Of a DNA stretch of 17,799 bases, positions 7,939 through 14,235 are shown piece by piece. The notes beneath the pieces are model-generated. The model was not told where the DNA came from. It saw only the letters and a list, made by a program, of their open reading frames with translations, and ran no database searches. The stretch spans positions 1 to 17,799 of the forward strand of contig DQTU01000284.1 in NCBI GenBank assembly GCA_015662615.1, read 5' to 3'. The stretch is from Campylobacterales bacterium. Lineage in GTDB: Bacteria > Campylobacterota > Campylobacteria > Campylobacterales > QNZT01. Position numbers and translations under genes: made by a program. Every line of letters begins with the position of its first letter. The stretch's first letter is position 1.

Positions 7939-8748
7939 CTAACTTTCATATATGATATCAAAGGCTGATAGTTTGTTATTCTCTTCAAGGCTAATACTGA
8001 AGTTATTGATTCGTTTTTTGATAAGTTCTGAGCCAAATTCAGGGACAACATTGAGCAGTAAAAAGGTAATTTCTTGGTTTTTATCATCTACTAAAATCAG
8101 ATCACACTCTCTAACAATTTTTCGTATATTATAACTCTCTATATCCATTTCCGAATTGAACTTATAATTAAAAAGGGAGAAAAATATTTTATCTTTAATC
8201 AGTTGATTTATTTTTAGCTCAAATTTTCTCTTATCAACCATTAACACATCTTGTTCATCTTCGTAGGCAAGAAGTCGTTTTGAGTAGAAGTTACTATGTA
8301 AAAACTTTTCCATTGATAAGATATATTCTTCTAAAAAGAAATCCATCTTTAAGTATTTATCTACCCCATTTATGTGCTCTCTTAAAATATCTTTTTGTCT
8401 TAAATAGTTTTTATTTGAAATGAGGAAAAATTTAGTTTTGAGATTTTTGGCTTTAATGTTATGAAGCAACATCTCTTTTAACATGTCATTTTCTTTGTTA
8501 AATACAATGATATCCATATCATCCATGTTTGAAAGTTCATTCTCTGTCAATGAATCAATAGTAAAGAAATCAACATCAGACACTTCACTAAATAAGTAAT
8601 AATTTAATTTTTTAATATCTTCACAATCACTCAACAGTGCAACTTGTATATTTTTTGCAGTACTTATCCGATCATTAAGCAGTGATAATTCTATTAAATT
8701 CTCATCATCAAGCTCAAAATATTCACTCTCAATTTGCCCATGTGCCAT
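7939..8748 (-). CDS. Degenerate receiver plus degenerate GGDEF protein, unknown signalling role
   Basis: 269-residue cytosolic protein. Residues about 34-150 have the alternating strand/helix pattern of a response-regulator receiver: IQVALLSDCED as strand 1, DIIVFN as strand 3, TKFFLIS as strand 4 and GVDKYLKMDF at the conserved Lys. The phospho-acceptor position after strand 3 is Asn84, not Asp. Residues about 166-262 align by pattern with a GGDEF domain (DVLMVDKRKF for DxLTGLxNRRxF, IVRECDLILV for RxsDxvaR). The GGDEF signature itself is missing (VDDKNQEITF there), so no cyclase activity is expected. It may act as a binding or scaffold protein. The start has a clear Shine-Dalgarno (AAGGAAAG). 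The domain reading comes from pattern matching by eye, not a profile search. Confidence 0.6.
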   Translation of the reverse strand: MAHGQIESEYFELDDENLIELSLLNDRISTAKNIQVALLSDCEDIKKLNYYLFSEVSDVDFFTIDSLTENELSNMDDMDIIVFNKENDMLKEMLLHNIKAKNLKTKFFLISNKNYLRQKDILREHINGVDKYLKMDFFLEEYILSMEKFLHSNFYSKRLLAYEDEQDVLMVDKRKFELKINQLIKDKIFFSLFNYKFNSEMDIESYNIRKIVRECDLILVDDKNQEITFLLLNVVPEFGSELIKKRINNFSISLEENNKLSAFDIIYES

Positions 8749-8762
8749 ATCTCTTTCCTTAT

Positions 8763-8786
8763 AATAGTTGTCTGTTTTAAACTATT
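8763..8786 (-). repeat. Small inverted repeat upstream of the receiver/GGDEF-like gene
   Basis: AATAGTT and AACTATT, 7 bp each with a 10-nt spacer, in the 103-nt gap between the PPP phosphatase and the receiver/GGDEF-like gene. It ends 14 nt before that gene's ATG, next to the Shine-Dalgarno. It could be an operator or weak leader hairpin. The rest of the gap is A/T rich without a clear gene or terminator. Confidence 0.25.
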
Positions 8787-8851
8787 AAGTAGATCGGCAG
8801 AAATAGAAAGTTATTTAATAAAAAATAGAAAAAAATGAAGATTTTAAAAAT

Positions 8852-9610
8852 TTAGAGTTTGATGATCTCTTTATTGGCATTGTCTATTTTTAAAAGATTT
8901 ATAAAACCACTCTCATAAATACCACTATCTAGTCCAATTTTATCATTAGTTATCAGGGGCTCTTCAAATGGGGTGTGTCCAAAAACTACAGTATAAGGAA
9001 GCGGATCCTTATTAAATATAAACTTATCTCTAATCCAGTAAATAGTACCTTTTTTAGCTTGTTCTTTCAGATTTCCTACCGTAAAGTCAACACCAGCATG
9101 GATAAATAGATAACCATTCTTTTTATCAAGGTAGTAGGAAAGTAACTCTTCAAGGAAGTGTTCAAGTTTTGGATGAAGAGTATAGTCATGTTCAAAAGCA
9201 AACTCCAAAGCCTCTACACTCTCTCTGAAAAATGGGTATTGATTATAAGCTTTTAAAGAGTTTTTTAAAAAATGATCTTCAAAAAAGATTTCATGATTAC
9301 CACGAAGAAAATGCATAGCTCTCTCTTCTTTTTTTGCCCAAGATTGCAACGCTAAAATACCTTTAAGCGTATGATAACTCCCACCATCATGAAATTCTCG
9401 ACCAAATACTTCCATGCTCTCTCCACGATCCATATAATCACCTAAAAAGATGATGATACGATCCTCTTCACACTTTTCTTTGATAAATTGTTCAACTTTT
9501 TGAAATATTGAGAACGTGCCATGGAGGTCTGGTACTATGAGATATTTACATGTTGCATTTTCATTATTAGATTTTGTTTTAGAGAAAAGAGACTTAAAAA
9601 ATGTGGTCAT
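8852..9610 (-). CDS. PPP-family metallophosphatase (serine/threonine phosphatase or diadenosine tetraphosphatase type)
   Basis: 252-residue binuclear metal phosphatase. The PPP motifs occur in order: PDLHG at about 27-31 (family GDxHG with Gly replaced by Pro, metal ligands Asp and His kept), GDYMDRG at about 57-63, RGNHE at about 103-107, a metal His in FIHAG, and GHTP near residue 213. All metal ligands are present, so it should be active. The substrate may be a phosphoprotein, a dinucleoside polyphosphate or a small phosphate ester and cannot be decided. It starts 11 nt after the DUF89 stop with a good Shine-Dalgarno (GGGAGAAG), so the two phosphatases are probably co-transcribed with DAHP synthase. 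Confidence 0.85.
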   Translation of the reverse strand: MTTFFKSLFSKTKSNNENATCKYLIVPDLHGTFSIFQKVEQFIKEKCEEDRIIIFLGDYMDRGESMEVFGREFHDGGSYHTLKGILALQSWAKKEERAMHFLRGNHEIFFEDHFLKNSLKAYNQYPFFRESVEALEFAFEHDYTLHPKLEHFLEELLSYYLDKKNGYLFIHAGVDFTVGNLKEQAKKGTIYWIRDKFIFNKDPLPYTVVFGHTPFEEPLITNDKIGLDSGIYESGFINLLKIDNANKEIIKL

Positions 9611-9621
9611 ATCTTCTCCCT

Positions 9622-10488
9622 TTAAATTTTTTGTGCACTTTTGCAGATGATATCACCTACTTCTTTATTTAATGCATTAGCAACAACATTACATTTTACT
9701 TTTAATAGATAATATATTGGATACTCTGAATTTTCACTTAAACATTCAAAATTTCCCATACCTTTTGAGATAATACAGTCTGCTTTGTCAAAAAGTAACT
9801 TAGCTTTATCATTTAAATCTTCTACAATGATTCCAGGTGTTTGAACACCACTGTCTATGAGGGTTGCAACTTCATTGATAAGATCTTCTTTTAATTCATC
9901 ATAAGTGATATCATTTATAATTGGAGTTGATCGCACAAAATAGTAAACTTCAATATTTTTAAATAGATTCTTTAATATTTCAATATATAATCTATCAAAG
10001 ACATTCTCCCCAGCATTATCAGCCAAGTAGACAATTGTAACACTATTTTGAAGTTTTTCAAAAAATGATTTAGTATCATCAATTGCAAAATCTGTTTCTA
10101 AAACTTTTTCTAGTTCAGTTCCCAAATCAAATTCAAATTCACTAGCTAAATCTATAACATTTCCTGCAACAGCAATTTTCGTAGCCGTTAAAAAAGGATT
10201 GGAACTCTCTTTGATTGCCTGTTTACAATCAGGAATAAATGCTTCTGCTTTTTTAATGGATTTTTGTTTGACTTCATAATAGAGATCAGGTTTATCTAAA
10301 AGTTTTGAAATCATATGATACATGGGTGTTGCATTTTTAGGAGGTGTTTTGTCCATGCTAAAAGAAGGTAACATTTTTGCACTCTCATCAAGCACTTTTT
10401 TGGTAGTTTTTTCATCCAAACCAAGCTCACAAGTTACTCTATGCGCTTGGTTAAAAATGCAAATGATGCACTCAGATTGGATATTAAT
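9622..10488 (-). CDS. DUF89 / damage-control phosphatase family protein, apparent ATT start
   Basis: Metal-dependent phosphatase family, some members of which hydrolyse unwanted sugar-phosphates or damaged cofactors. The metal-site block YLADNAGENVFDRLY is seen, as are KGMGNFECLS and a C-terminal VKCNVVANALNKEVGD, all in family order. The usual ATG/GTG/TTG rule gives only a TTG at 10419 (265 residues). However, the open frame continues upstream to a stop at 10501-10503 and encodes CIICIFNQAHRVTCELG, which matches the family's Cys-x-x-Cys N-terminus. I therefore place the start at ATT 10486-10488 (288 residues, Cys at position 7). It overlaps the DAHP synthase stop by 5 nt and lies behind AAAAGAAG. 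A one-base change from ATG or a sequencing error would explain it equally well. Confidence 0.8.
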   Translation of the reverse strand: MNIQSECIICIFNQAHRVTCELGLDEKTTKKVLDESAKMLPSFSMDKTPPKNATPMYHMISKLLDKPDLYYEVKQKSIKKAEAFIPDCKQAIKESSNPFLTATKIAVAGNVIDLASEFEFDLGTELEKVLETDFAIDDTKSFFEKLQNSVTIVYLADNAGENVFDRLYIEILKNLFKNIEVYYFVRSTPIINDITYDELKEDLINEVATLIDSGVQTPGIIVEDLNDKAKLLFDKADCIISKGMGNFECLSENSEYPIYYLLKVKCNVVANALNKEVGDIICKSAQKI

Positions 10489-11833
10489 TTTTTGCTTCTT
10501 TTAAAGTGTCTGCTATCAAAAACGCTAACTCTAATGCCTGATGCGCATTGAGTCTAGGATCACAGTGCGTGTGGTATCTTGAACTTAAATCTTCAGCAGT
10601 TATAGCTTGACCGCCGCCAACACACTCAGTCACATCTTTACCAGTCATTTCTAAGTGAATTCCACCAGCATGAGTCCCTTCACTTTTATGAATAGCAAAA
10701 AAGTTTGTAACCTCTTGAAGCATCTTATCAAAATCTCTAGTTTTATAACTGGTAGAAGATTTAAAAGTATTTCCATGCATGGGATCACATGACCAAAGCA
10801 CTTTTTTACCCTCTTTTTCAACTGCTTTTATCAAAGCTGGAAGATGATCGCCTACTTTATCAGCACCCATTCTTACAATCACATTCATCTTTCCAGATTC
10901 ATTTTCAGGATTTAGTATATCTATAAGTTTTATCAAATCTTCAGGATCAGTTGTAGGTCCTGCTTTTACCCCTATAGGATTTTCAACACCTCTTAAAAAC
11001 TCAACATGAGCACCATCAACTTGACGAGTTCGATCACCGATCCATAGCATATGAGCAGAACAGTCATACCATTTACCTGTTAAGCTATCTTCTCTTGTTA
11101 ACGCCTCTTCATAATTTAAAAGAAGTGCTTCATGCGAGCTGTAAAGAACGGTTTGATTTAAATTTGGTGTATTTTCAGCGGTAATTCCACATGCTTCCAT
11201 GAAGGAAAGTGCTTGTGAAATTTTATCTGAAAGCGCTTCATATCTCTCATTTGATGATGATCCACGGGCAAAGTCTAAATTCCATCGTTGTACTTTATGA
11301 AGATCTGCAAAACCACCTCTTGCAAAAGCACGAATTAAGTTTTGTGTTGCTGCTGATTGGTTATAAGCACTTAACATTCTATAAGGATCTGGTTCACGCC
11401 CCTCTTTTGTAAAGGCAATATCATTTATAATGTCACCTCTATAACTTGGCAACTCTAACCCATCAATTGTCTCAAAATCACTAGATCTTGGTTTTGCAAA
11501 TTGACCTGCAATTCGCCCTACTTTTACAACTGGCTTTCCACCTGCAAAAGTCAAAACTACTGACATTTGTAAAAATACTTTGAAAAAGTCTTTAATGTTA
11601 TCAGCGTTAAATTCTGCAAAACTCTCAGCACAATCACCACCTTGAAGTAGAAATGATTTTCCATCTGTAGCATCTGCTAACTGTTTTTTTAACTTTCTAA
11701 CCTCTTCAGCAAAAACCAAAGGTGGATAAATACTCAATTTTTCTTCTACTTCTTTTAACAGTGCCTGATCCATATAGGTCGGTTGTTGCAAAATCGGTTT
11801 ATTTCTCCAGCTATCTAAACTCCAACTACTCAT
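10484..11833 (-). CDS. 3-deoxy-7-phosphoheptulonate (DAHP) synthase, class II
   Basis: 449-residue cytosolic enzyme that condenses phosphoenolpyruvate and erythrose 4-phosphate, the first step of the shikimate pathway. It is the class II (plant-like) type. The metal ligands are visible as Cys68 in GGDCAESF, His353 in DPMHGNT, Glu395 in HLEMTG and Asp425 in THCDPRLN. I chose the ATG at 11833 because the protein then starts MSSWSLDSWRNKP, the family norm, behind AAAGGTAA. The 26 codons further upstream begin with TTG inside the inverted repeat and are not protein-like. The gene is followed directly by the DUF89 and PPP phosphatase genes. Feedback control cannot be judged from the sequence. Confidence 0.96.
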   Translation of the reverse strand: MSSWSLDSWRNKPILQQPTYMDQALLKEVEEKLSIYPPLVFAEEVRKLKKQLADATDGKSFLLQGGDCAESFAEFNADNIKDFFKVFLQMSVVLTFAGGKPVVKVGRIAGQFAKPRSSDFETIDGLELPSYRGDIINDIAFTKEGREPDPYRMLSAYNQSAATQNLIRAFARGGFADLHKVQRWNLDFARGSSSNERYEALSDKISQALSFMEACGITAENTPNLNQTVLYSSHEALLLNYEEALTREDSLTGKWYDCSAHMLWIGDRTRQVDGAHVEFLRGVENPIGVKAGPTTDPEDLIKLIDILNPENESGKMNVIVRMGADKVGDHLPALIKAVEKEGKKVLWSCDPMHGNTFKSSTSYKTRDFDKMLQEVTNFFAIHKSEGTHAGGIHLEMTGKDVTECVGGGQAITAEDLSSRYHTHCDPRLNAHQALELAFLIADTLKEAKN

Positions 11834-11864
11834 ATCAATTACCTTTAGTTTTAAAAATTGTGGT

Positions 11865-11870
11865 ATTATA
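11865..11870 (-). promoter_or_regulatory. Probable -10 box for the DAHP synthase operon
   Basis: Perfect TATAAT on the minus strand, 31 nt before the DAHP synthase ATG in an A/T-rich region. The predicted leader of about 25 nt contains the Shine-Dalgarno AAAGG. A second possible promoter lies further upstream in the inverted repeat. Confidence 0.45.
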
Positions 11871-11912
11871 AGTGATATTGTATTAAAATAAGTTTTGGAA
11901 CCTGAGCGCAAC

Positions 11913-11921
11913 AGTATAACA
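11913..11921 (-). promoter_or_regulatory. Extended -10 box in the left arm, facing DAHP synthase
   Basis: TGTTATACT on the minus strand, a TGn-TATACT extended -10 motif in the left arm of the palindrome. The predicted start of transcription is near 11906, giving a leader of about 73 nt and passing the nearer TATAAT. Inferred from the motif only. Confidence 0.35.
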
Positions 11922-11931
11922 TGGTCACAGC

Positions 11932-11940
11932 TGTTATACT
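11932..11940 (+). promoter_or_regulatory. Extended -10 box in the right arm, facing the 11972 gene
   Basis: TGTTATACT on the plus strand, mirror image of the left-arm box. The predicted start is near 11947, which gives a leader of about 25 nt holding the Shine-Dalgarno AAGGA at 11961-11965. It is the only reasonable promoter for the downstream gene that I can see. Confidence 0.45.
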
Positions 11941-11971
11941 GTTGCGCTCAGGTTTAATTTAAGGAATATTT

Positions 11972-12415
11972 ATGGATGTTATATCAGTTGTATTTGTTGG
12001 AGGATTGGTTACATATTTCATGTATCTCAATATCAACAAAGTTACTCAAAATTTAGATGATAATAAAAAAGGCAGTTTTGAATCTTATGCTAGTTTTAGT
12101 GCTAAGATCCAAGAGTATATAAGAGCTGTTAAAAGAGATCTTGATGATGACATGGAGTGTGAAGATCCTCGCTATTGTAAAAATGAGACTTGTGACTCTA
12201 AAAAAGTTACAAAAGAGCTTGTAGACTTGATAAGAAAGTCCTCTTTTTATGAAACCATGCTTGCCAAGAGAAAAGATCCCAAAGATGTAGAAGCAGGTTT
12301 GATGGATATCTTAAGTCAGTTTGATGAAATAGTACGAACACAGTGTATAGATGGTGACATGTTAGCTGATGAGTTGCAAGATATGTTGGCTCAAGATTAT
12401 AAGAGAATAGTTTAG
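11972..12415 (+). CDS. Membrane-anchored protein with three clustered cysteines, unknown function
   Basis: 147 residues. A hydrophobic N-terminal segment (about 2-20, VISVVFVGGLVTYFMY) should anchor the protein in the inner membrane. The rest is polar, acidic and mostly helical. Three cysteines lie close together in MECEDPRYCKNETCDSKK (about 61-78) and a fourth in RTQCIDGD (about 124). They could form a metal site or disulfides. The start has a Shine-Dalgarno (AAGGA, 6 nt upstream). The stop is 5 nt before bpt, so the two are probably one operon, with bpt lacking a good Shine-Dalgarno of its own. I do not recognise a family. Confidence 0.8.
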   Translation: MDVISVVFVGGLVTYFMYLNINKVTQNLDDNKKGSFESYASFSAKIQEYIRAVKRDLDDDMECEDPRYCKNETCDSKKVTKELVDLIRKSSFYETMLAKRKDPKDVEAGLMDILSQFDEIVRTQCIDGDMLADELQDMLAQDYKRIV

Positions 12416-12420
12416 CATAG

Positions 12421-13158
12421 ATGAAAAAAGCACTCTCTTCAAGTGGCGATATTGTTGAGTTTTCAACACTAGAGTCAAAATGCGTCTATTTAGATGATGA
12501 ACACATGAAGATGGAGTATAAGTATATTAAGTACTGCTCTGAAAAAATGAGCTCTGATCTTATTCGAAGAGGTTGGAGAAGGTTTGGTGATTATTACTCA
12601 AGACCCAACTGCAACGCATGTGATAAGTGTCAAAGCCTGCGTATAGATGTAGAGAAGTTTGAGTTTTCAAAATCCATTCGAAAAGTACTTGCAAAAAACA
12701 GTGATACAAAAATGATTTTACGAAAACCATCTGTTTCGCTAGAACATCTGAACCTTTATGAAAAATACCACAAACATATGCAGCTGAAAAAAGGTTGGGA
12801 TTATTATAGCGTTAATGCCGACTCTTATTATGATCTCTATGCAAAGGGATTTTCAACTTTTGGAAGAGAGATACTCTATATTCGAGACAGCAAATTGGTG
12901 GGCGTTGATTTGGTTGATTTTTTAGATGATGGGCTTTCAGCAATCTATTTTTATTATGATCCTGAGTATAGTAAATTTTCTTTGGGTAACTACTCTATCT
13001 ATAAACAGATAGAAATAGCAAAAGAGCGAGAGCTTAAGTGGATTTATTTAGGCTATTATGTTAAAGAGTGTGACTCTTTAAACTACAAGATAAATTATAG
13101 TCCTTATCAAATACTTCAAAATAATCCTGAGTTAAACGAGGCTGTTGTCTGGAGTTAA
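12421..13158 (+). CDS. bpt: Aspartate/glutamate leucyltransferase (Bpt, ATE family)
   Basis: 245-residue enzyme that moves leucine from Leu-tRNA to proteins with N-terminal Asp or Glu, marking them for the ClpS/ClpAP N-degron pathway. It has the ATE N-terminal region with the Cys motif RPNCNACDKCQSLRI (about 61-75) and the C-terminal GNAT-like region. Diagnostic pieces of the latter are YYDPEYSKFSLGNYSIYKQI (about 179-198) and YLGYYVKECDSLNYKINYSP. Length is normal. Arginyl and leucyl transferases share this fold; Bpt is the usual bacterial form, so the leucyl specificity is inferred. The last 27 nt overlap the 3' end of the gene on the opposite strand. Confidence 0.92.
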   Translation: MKKALSSSGDIVEFSTLESKCVYLDDEHMKMEYKYIKYCSEKMSSDLIRRGWRRFGDYYSRPNCNACDKCQSLRIDVEKFEFSKSIRKVLAKNSDTKMILRKPSVSLEHLNLYEKYHKHMQLKKGWDYYSVNADSYYDLYAKGFSTFGREILYIRDSKLVGVDLVDFLDDGLSAIYFYYDPEYSKFSLGNYSIYKQIEIAKERELKWIYLGYYVKECDSLNYKINYSPYQILQNNPELNEAVVWS

Positions 13159-13500
13159 ATTCTGCGTTTCTTCTTTTTTCTTTCTAAAAACCGTTGGGAT
13201 TTCTAAATCATTTGGATCAAGCTCTTCTTTTTTTAGAGTAACTTTCTCTTCAACCTTTTTCTCGTCAATTTTTTCCTCTTTTAGGATTGTCTCTTCTCTA
13301 TATTTACCAAGACCTTGTAAAATTCTTTTAGCTTCGTCTGCATCTATAGCATCTATCTGCACTAAAGTATATGCCATACCTTCGCAAAAACCTTTAAGGT
13401 GTTTTTGTTCCTGACCCTGCTCTTTTTGCTTAAGATCATAAAAGTGACTGACTGCATCGATAAGTGAATTAATAAGCTTTATTTTTGTAATATTGTCCAT
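13132..13500 (-). CDS. Charged hypothetical protein, 122 residues
   Basis: Function not recognised. With the ATG at 13500 the protein starts MDNITKIKLINSLIDAVSHF. Residues about 1-75 look helical and contain FCEGMAYTLVQIDAIDADEA. From about 75 on it is a highly charged, Lys/Glu-rich tail that may be flexible or coiled. A longer frame to 13551 exists, but its extra 17 residues overlap the divergent hydrolase gene. There is no Shine-Dalgarno before this ATG; instead an extended -10 box lies at the leaderless distance. It faces the hydrolase/murF pair across 18 nt and overlaps bpt tail-to-tail by 27 nt. Related bacteria carry a small unknown gene near murF and the hydrolase (recalled, not checked). 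Confidence 0.72.
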   Translation of the reverse strand: MDNITKIKLINSLIDAVSHFYDLKQKEQGQEQKHLKGFCEGMAYTLVQIDAIDADEAKRILQGLGKYREETILKEEKIDEKKVEEKVTLKKEELDPNDLEIPTVFRKKKEETQNLTPDNSLV

Positions 13501-13507
13501 AATTTGG

Positions 13508-13516
13508 AGTATAGCA
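13508..13516 (-). promoter_or_regulatory. Extended -10 box for the 13500 gene, leaderless arrangement
   Basis: TTGCTATACT on the minus strand contains TGn-TATACT. The predicted start of transcription falls at about 13501, at the ATG itself. Together with the lack of a Shine-Dalgarno this suggests a leaderless mRNA. The box lies within the 18-nt spacer between two divergent start codons. Confidence 0.42.
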
Positions 13517-13518
13517 AA

Positions 13519-14235
13519 ATGGCAGTTAAAAAAGTACAACTCAATTCTCAAGCATTTGAGATAAATTATGAAATCCTAAATCCTAAAAATAAAAAAGATT
13601 TAATTATCCTACATGGTTGGGGAAGTAATAAAGAGATTATGAAACAAGCTTTTTCAAAGATCTTGCCTCAGTTTCGTCATATTTACATAGATTTGCCTGG
13701 TTTTGGAAAAAGTGATAATGACTATATTTTAAATACACAAAGCTATGCATATATAATGGAAGAGTTTTTAAAAAAGATAAATGCCCAAAAAGATATTATC
13801 ATGGGTCACTCATTTGGTGGAAAAGTTGCGACACTTTTGAAGCCTGAATTATTGATACTTTTAAGTAACTCAGGTATCCCTATCCCTAAACCCTTTTCCA
13901 TTCGTTTTAAAATTAAACTTTTTAAAATTCTTAAAAATATCGGGGGAAGTGCCTTATCCAAAGCTTTTGCATCTAAAGATGTTGAAGGGATGAGTCAAAA
14001 CATGTATGAAACTTTCAAGATAGTGGTAAATGAAGACTTTTCTGATATATTTGCCTCACATGAGGGGAACACATTGATTTTTTGGGGAAAAGAGGATAGT
14101 GCTACACCACTTTGGAGTGGGGAAAAAGTAGCGGAACTTATTCAAAATAGCACATTTTATCCACTAAAGGGAGATCACTTCTTCTTTTTAAAATATAGTA
14201 TATTTATAGAAAAGGTAGTTAATGGAAAACTTTAA
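13519..14235 (+). CDS. Alpha/beta hydrolase, upstream of murF
   Basis: 238-residue cytosolic serine hydrolase. It shows the oxyanion-hole motif HGWGSNKE (about 32-39), the nucleophile Ser98 in GHSFGG, the acid Asp193 in WGKEDSATP and the base His220 in GDHFFF, so the catalytic triad is complete. The substrate is unknown; relatives are often annotated as hydroxymuconic-type hydrolases without proof. I chose the ATG at 13519 because GGAG lies 9 nt before it; a TTG five codons earlier lacks such a site. It overlaps murF by 14 nt, and a hydrolase next to murF and ddl is recalled from Helicobacter and Campylobacter, which hints at a cell-wall link. ddl is not present here. Confidence 0.88.
   Translation: MAVKKVQLNSQAFEINYEILNPKNKKDLIILHGWGSNKEIMKQAFSKILPQFRHIYIDLPGFGKSDNDYILNTQSYAYIMEEFLKKINAQKDIIMGHSFGGKVATLLKPELLILLSNSGIPIPKPFSIRFKIKLFKILKNIGGSALSKAFASKDVEGMSQNMYETFKIVVNEDFSDIFASHEGNTLIFWGKEDSATPLWSGEKVAELIQNSTFYPLKGDHFFFLKYSIFIEKVVNGKL

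Larger units (their letters stand above)
11899..11954. repeat. Perfect 23-bp inverted repeat between divergent genes
   Basis: Arms at 11899-11921 and 11932-11954 are exact reverse complements; the spacer is 10 nt (TGGTCACAGC). The arms include CCTGAGCGCAACAGTATAAC and are more GC-rich than the surrounding DNA. The repeat sits in the only fully divergent spacer of the window, between DAHP synthase and the Cys-containing small gene. I see no second copy in the window. It may be a symmetrical promoter/operator, a leader hairpin followed by TTTAATTT, or a mobile palindromic unit. Confidence 0.95.

Noticed and set aside
9622..10419. TTG at 10419 as the start of the DUF89 gene.
   Set aside because: It would remove the family's Cys-x-x-Cys N-terminal block, which is encoded in frame directly upstream.
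11834..11911. N-terminal extension of DAHP synthase by 26 residues from a TTG.
   Set aside because: The TTG lies inside the inverted repeat, has no Shine-Dalgarno, and the added residues are not typical; the ATG at 11833 gives the normal class II start.
11920..11935. CATGGTCACAGCTGTT in the middle of the palindrome resembles the lacZ start region used in cloning vectors (one mismatch in 16 by memory).
   Set aside because: The match is short, is not continued on either side, and part of it is dictated by the palindrome. A vector search of 11890-11960 would settle it; a longer match would point to an assembly artefact.
13501..13551. Longer start for the charged hypothetical gene at 13551.
   Set aside because: It would overlap the divergent hydrolase start, and the extra residues have no sign of selection; an extended -10 box lies within that stretch.
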